A stretch of 64,000 nucleotides of DNA, taken from the NCBI GenBank assembly GCA_964620125.1, contig CAZUGQ010000006.1, positions 62,001 to 126,000 of the forward strand, in the 5' to 3' direction. Shown one piece after another: positions 61,801 to 64,000 of the stretch; within the stretch, counting starts at the first letter, position 1, and the number at the start of each line of letters is the position of its first letter. A program made the position numbers and the translations under genes. The notes under the pieces are model-generated. The model was not told the origin of the DNA, did no database searches, and worked only from the letters and a program-made list of their open reading frames with translations. This DNA is from OLB6 sp964620125 (lineage in GTDB: Bacteria; Bacteroidota; Ignavibacteria; Kapaibacteriales; Kapaibacteriaceae).

Positions 61801-62870
61801 ACCGGCCCAACGCTGTCGCGCGTGTCGAGCAGCACAAAGTCATACAACCGCAAAGAATCAGGTTCCTCAACCAAACTCCATGAAGTATCGCTGGTATGCG
61901 CCTTTGTCCACTTCCACATCCTAACGGCCGAACGCGAGGTATCAATCCAGCGCTCTAGCTCCTCCATGTTTCCGCCCGTAAGGCGTTTATAGCCTGTGCC
62001 TATCCATGCCACGGGCCACATCTTCCATATCAACTCGCTCGTTGCCGGATTGCGAATCAAGTCGTGCCATTTCTTCACTTCTATGCGCATACTTTTCTGT
62101 CCGTAGTACACTCGCATAGAATCAGGTTGCGGATAGGCGTCTCCCAACTCCATATCAGCAGCGTAGTCTGCCAGGTTCCTGCACTGTGTGATCTTCCACG
62201 GATGATTGGGCTCGATAAAATCACTACCAAGTTCATTAAGTGAAAGAACGTTATCCGGAGTTATTCCGGAGGCAACATCCCAGTCTGTGCTTGTGCGGTT
62301 GGTAACCAGACCTGGTATAAACAGCGTTGTGTCTGGCGTGGAGAGCTCCCAAACGTTGGGATAGACGGAGTCCGGCAGATCAAAAAACTTGTCGTACATC
62401 AGCCCCTTTGCACCAAAGGCAAGCGCGGCACCAATCTCTAGGCGCACTTCTTCGCCACTTTGCGGACGGATCTTGAACAGATTCACATAGGGGTATCCCA
62501 AGTTGTTTTTACCAAGGTACATTTCCTTGATGTAAAAGAAGTTGGCGGCCAGCTTTGGGTGGTTCCGACCAAACACGAGGTTTTGCAGCAGGTACACCTT
62601 GGAATACAGCATGTGTTCAAAGGCTCCCATCACGGTTCCACCATTGGCCGCATGTAGCAGGTTTGCGTACAGGCTGTCTGCCCACAGCGAGTCTCCCAAA
62701 GGAAGCCCATACCGCAGGAAATTCTCTGTTGGATGCCCACTTGGGATCAGGGTAGTGGTTCCGGTGGTTTCGTAGTCTGTATGATACTTTGCTTTGTACG
62801 GATAGAATGTTGCATCGAAGGGGGCTTCGTTACGGTATCCGGATTTGATGTTCAGTGCACGGAAGGGCAA
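58890..62870 (-). CDS. C-terminal part of a giant secreted protein (in-frame with 62886-64000 across one TAG)
   Basis: 1326 residues with no signal peptide at the nominal start, a TTG at 62870. The codons before it read straight back to the TAG at 62886-62888 in the same frame, so the piece is probably the continuation of the upstream gene, not an independent one. AGGA ten bases before the TTG leaves reinitiation possible. The protein is large and beta-rich (TTFSAAASLFHPAITQ; a WEQYLTGP-like segment) and ends with a T9SS-type C-terminus (VTDRLTIAAIDALGVRHVLF to CGQTPVTILR). The enzymatic role is unknown; no catalytic motif is recognised. An AGGGGGCT octamer is at 62819, 51 bases past the TTG start. 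Confidence 0.6.
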   Translation of the reverse strand: MPFRALNIKSGYRNEAPFDATFYPYKAKYHTDYETTGTTTLIPSGHPTENFLRYGLPLGDSLWADSLYANLLHAANGGTVMGAFEHMLYSKVYLLQNLVFGRNHPKLAANFFYIKEMYLGKNNLGYPYVNLFKIRPQSGEEVRLEIGAALAFGAKGLMYDKFFDLPDSVYPNVWELSTPDTTLFIPGLVTNRTSTDWDVASGITPDNVLSLNELGSDFIEPNHPWKITQCRNLADYAADMELGDAYPQPDSMRVYYGQKSMRIEVKKWHDLIRNPATSELIWKMWPVAWIGTGYKRLTGGNMEELERWIDTSRSAVRMWKWTKAHTSDTSWSLVEEPDSLRLYDFVLLDTRDSVGPVTDSCILAVINRRTDPHVIDGAYADSIRVYTTYEFDSLVVGDAAWTYRQLGARRIRIPFNFTQYQGKSILMEIHEITLDSTRRIDTVIAGTTDLDVSFKPGETRFFRIIRRPAADTAADGFLAFNTQNKLVAYPVPRYAGTGYTDSIRYHMVYHRKDPDPIRTGVWTVFYKRSKPYLRDNMPNVAGLEWQEPIRLSRYTYLSRPRTNNTDSTQLFPGVEPMFSDSTIDTVDFKDLSCGFPSIVVREDSAGHPRVHVVYACHDLWSENFAEFMHIVENTFADVASLNPAQIEAGGKSLVVSRKGDAHDADSLTDLALWGTPVVNACANNRLYYAWNSLDQGLGVGVKAAGNSYFPTNAAIMALPRPTIGTKTGGQPYHPTLNVYSNIARNHEHASVAWEENAQIRYTRLRSDLSPLTIENYLPDIVGMRYSLPTAPPIPLVGSPDYIAIMSDTTTLAVNALPVLTRSLIPDSLVVTILDTTAGLDGSYEYQHESLAWQQYLTGPQRSQIRHRQFFDMPTVSPNGQLHYWYTGTTFSAAASLFHPAITQGVVRLDSLTWEGVVGSTLFTYNQYMHINNGNLSDSAIVLNYNVLTTSHYNELKIAADNNQGGYWQGAVRFSNLLTQQMMLRPFPGIPAPPSPPTIHTEYLKEGGAWPHLAARQREDWPAGLQSVRRVLQSTTATNPTLLNSAEGFYRLTTETDSDTSTDEESVFDPDAKPQVLAGFETSHGSACVTAVLDDGSQLQLYPDPDSLSPLTAFGPHSLVSDPFSIGALRTMQILVAGTRREGVHLSIERFETALQPDPVALTMPSARMAREGLNDVCTTYLTEGGGHQYRLRLHYSGSDGYTYQEMIDISPSATSFQRVSPNEPFMLVNLSKGTLHTTSPSSAMSALPNVTSDVVHLLFTSGSNQKTDRLTIAAIDALGVRHVLFHDRYQSSIVMSVQHLVHGRYHVVAYWDDGSLCGQTPVTILR

Positions 62871-62885
62871 TGTGGTATTATCCTG

Positions 62886-62888
62886 CTA
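62886..62888 (-). other. in-frame TAG dividing a giant secreted-protein gene
   Basis: Complement reads AGT TAC GAG AAT TAG CAG GAT AAT ACC ACA TTG. The frame before and after the TAG is the same (both frames end at positions congruent to 2 mod 3), so one base change would fuse 62886-64000 and 58890-62870 into one product of over 1700 residues. The base after TAG is C (CAG), reminiscent of readthrough contexts, but the following GAT does not fit the classical CARYYA pattern. Confidence 0.8.
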
Positions 62889-64000
62889 ATTCTCGTAACT
62901 GTAGTGAATGTTAGGAATCATGGGTGAGCGAGTAAGCTTACTGCCAAGTTCTGACCATGCACTCCAGTACATATCCAAATTCATCATGTGAGCACGCTTT
63001 AGTCCGTCACCTTCCGTATACACTCGGTTTATGCCAGATTTGCGCCCATCATATCCAGTTTCGCTATTTACCAGTCCGTTAAGCAGTTGTGTGCGGTAGT
63101 ACATGCCCAGGTCTTCGTAGTGCATGTACTCGTCCACCGGATAGTAGTGGACAACGTACAATCCTTGCGAGCTACCCACACTATCGCGCCAGTAGTCCTG
63201 TGCATCTTCAATCAACTGCCTCTCTTCGGCAAAGGCCACAGCAAACAACGAGTCGTACCAACCGCAGGTAACGTTAAACACACCTGGCGGCATTATACTC
63301 ACACTGCGGATGGCCACGCTCACCGTGTCGTACCAGGAGATAACAGGTGTAAGTGTGTCGATGAACTGCGCGCTCTGGCCGGGGATGCCGTGGGGGAGGT
63401 ATTGCGAGGTTTTGAGAGTTGCGAGCGTATCATACTTTCCCAAATCCGCATTCCACTTAACCACGGCATCCGTCCTAAACTCCGCCATAAACGTGATATC
63501 CCTCCCGGTCCCCTCTGGTAATTGCGCACGTCGAATGATCACCTCGGTGGGCTTGGTGGTATCGGCCACCATGCGCATCACCTTGCCGCGCGAGTGTGGG
63601 AGTTCTTGTACAGAATCCAATGTCGGACTCGGAATTGAGTCGAAGTTGAAGAAGGCGGGTGCTCGCAAACTGATCGGCAATGTTAGATCAGGTTCGAATC
63701 TTCTTCCCTCAACTTGAAGCTTAAGCACAGGTGAATCACTATGCGCCGAGTTTGTGCTATCCAGCAAACGCAGATTGACAACCAACAGCATGCGCCGACC
63801 ACTCATACTATCGACCTGAGAAAAACTCTGGCCACTTGGATCGTGAGCATTGAACGTCTGGGTGCGAGGTTCGCAGCGGTCCAGGACGACTGTAGCCGTA
63901 TCGCCACCACTGACAGAGTCTTTGTGAAGAATGAACCGCCGGTAGTTCTCGTTAGCTGGTGATGTGGGAATGAATCCATAGTGGCGGTACTCGAAACCGT
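62886..64000 (-). CDS. N-terminal part of a giant secreted protein (5' end beyond window)
   Basis: The frame is open from the right edge of the window (64000) to a TAG at 62886, so the true start is outside and the first Met in view (63806) need not be real. At least 371 residues, rich in Asp, Ser and Thr (for example PANENYRRFILHKDSVSGG and NIHYSYEN at the end). No family is recognised. Its C-terminus has no T9SS domain; that domain occurs on the in-frame downstream piece. If the TAG is a real stop, this half lacks its sorting signal. Confidence 0.75.
   Translation of the reverse strand, partial: GFEYRHYGFIPTSPANENYRRFILHKDSVSGGDTATVVLDRCEPRTQTFNAHDPSGQSFSQVDSMSGRRMLLVVNLRLLDSTNSAHSDSPVLKLQVEGRRFEPDLTLPISLRAPAFFNFDSIPSPTLDSVQELPHSRGKVMRMVADTTKPTEVIIRRAQLPEGTGRDITFMAEFRTDAVVKWNADLGKYDTLATLKTSQYLPHGIPGQSAQFIDTLTPVISWYDTVSVAIRSVSIMPPGVFNVTCGWYDSLFAVAFAEERQLIEDAQDYWRDSVGSSQGLYVVHYYPVDEYMHYEDLGMYYRTQLLNGLVNSETGYDGRKSGINRVYTEGDGLKRAHMMNLDMYWSAWSELGSKLTRSPMIPNIHYSYEN

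Larger units (their letters stand above)
739..62826. repeat. dispersed octamer AGGGGGCT (and AAGGGGCT) throughout the window
   Basis: Exact AGGGGGCT was found by eye 27 times. Plus strand: 739, 9829, 15316, 17940, 20405, 28790, 32787, 37068, 39121, 48759, 57520, 59542, 62819. Minus strand: 1578, 6471, 7999, 9412, 9498, 21824, 27124, 30237, 35821, 37932, 41485, 45624, 47952, 58121. AAGGGGCT adds 18: 11811, 12344, 14222, 14245, 17807, 19333, 29142, 30323, 33158, 40730, 41834, 43664, 52630, 53738, 54975, 57020, 58341, 62401 (either strand). About two of each would be expected by chance. They occur in both orientations, inside and between genes and in several reading frames. About a third extend to GGTAGGGGGCT. 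Confidence 0.8.

Noticed and set aside
62868..62870. independent start codon (TTG) for the 1326-residue frame
   Set aside because: There is an AGGA upstream, so initiation is possible, but the lack of a signal peptide and the same frame across the TAG make continuation of the upstream gene more likely. Kept as an alternative only.

Overview
The window is a dense chromosomal segment of moderate GC with no rRNA, tRNA, CRISPR array, insertion sequence or phage gene that I can recognise. It looks like a Gram-negative member of the FCB group (Bacteroidota/Chlorobiota side, perhaps an Ignavibacteria- or Kapabacteria-like lineage; this placement is inference). The reasons are several secreted proteins ending in type IX secretion (T9SS) C-terminal sorting domains, outer-membrane beta-barrel proteins including a DUF5686/CarboxypepD_reg protein, a YebC of the Bacteroidota type, a deoxyhypusine-synthase-like protein, and promoter-like TAnnTTTG / TAnnTTCG elements just upstream of start codons.

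Layout. 1-2.0 kb: edge-truncated oligopeptide ABC ATPase and a MATE-like exporter. 2.2-8.7 kb: secreted PhoX-like protein, di-heme cytochrome c peroxidase, a heme c/PHM-like copper protein and a secreted nuclease-like protein. 8.8-14.2 kb: an 8-bp tandem repeat, a deoxyhypusine-synthase-like gene, then a tightly coupled operon (AI-2E permease, FtsE-like ATPase, dapB, DUF1573-like, EVE, secreted protein). 14.3-15.8 kb: dnaA. 16.1-20.8 kb: tatC, polyprenyl synthase, Bax-inhibitor-like, TPR-like, LptF/G. 20.8-25.5 kb (minus): purK, acpS, cobB, prfB with its programmed frameshift, and an orphan ATPase behind a 14-bp repeat. 25.6-33.8 kb: outer-membrane protein, F420-type oxidoreductase, a second PHM-like protein, KefB-like antiporter, YggS, AbgT. 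33.8-45.9 kb: large beta-propeller protein, flippase, two M28 peptidases, GNAT-like protein, yebC, purF. 46.0-52.6 kb: a four-gene envelope operon. 52.7-57.6 kb: Cys-rich small protein, B12-dependent ribonucleotide reductase, PAP2 phosphatase. 57.5-64.0 kb: HpnE and a giant secreted-protein gene cut by one in-frame TAG.

How the genes fit together. Housekeeping functions (dnaA, prfB, purK, purF, dapB, acpS, tatC, polyprenyl synthase, nrdJ) are interleaved with envelope and secretion genes. At least six products carry T9SS-type C-termini. The four-gene operon at 46.0-52.6 kb encodes an inner-membrane-anchored GldM-like protein, two outer-membrane proteins and a vWA-OmpA protein, so it could be a trans-envelope machine. 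The di-heme peroxidase and two heme/copper proteins suggest extracytoplasmic redox chemistry.

The most striking non-gene signal is a dispersed octamer, AGGGGGCT (27 exact copies found by eye on both strands) with a sister form AAGGGGCT (18 copies). It falls inside and between unrelated genes in different reading frames. Counts were made by eye and should be recomputed.
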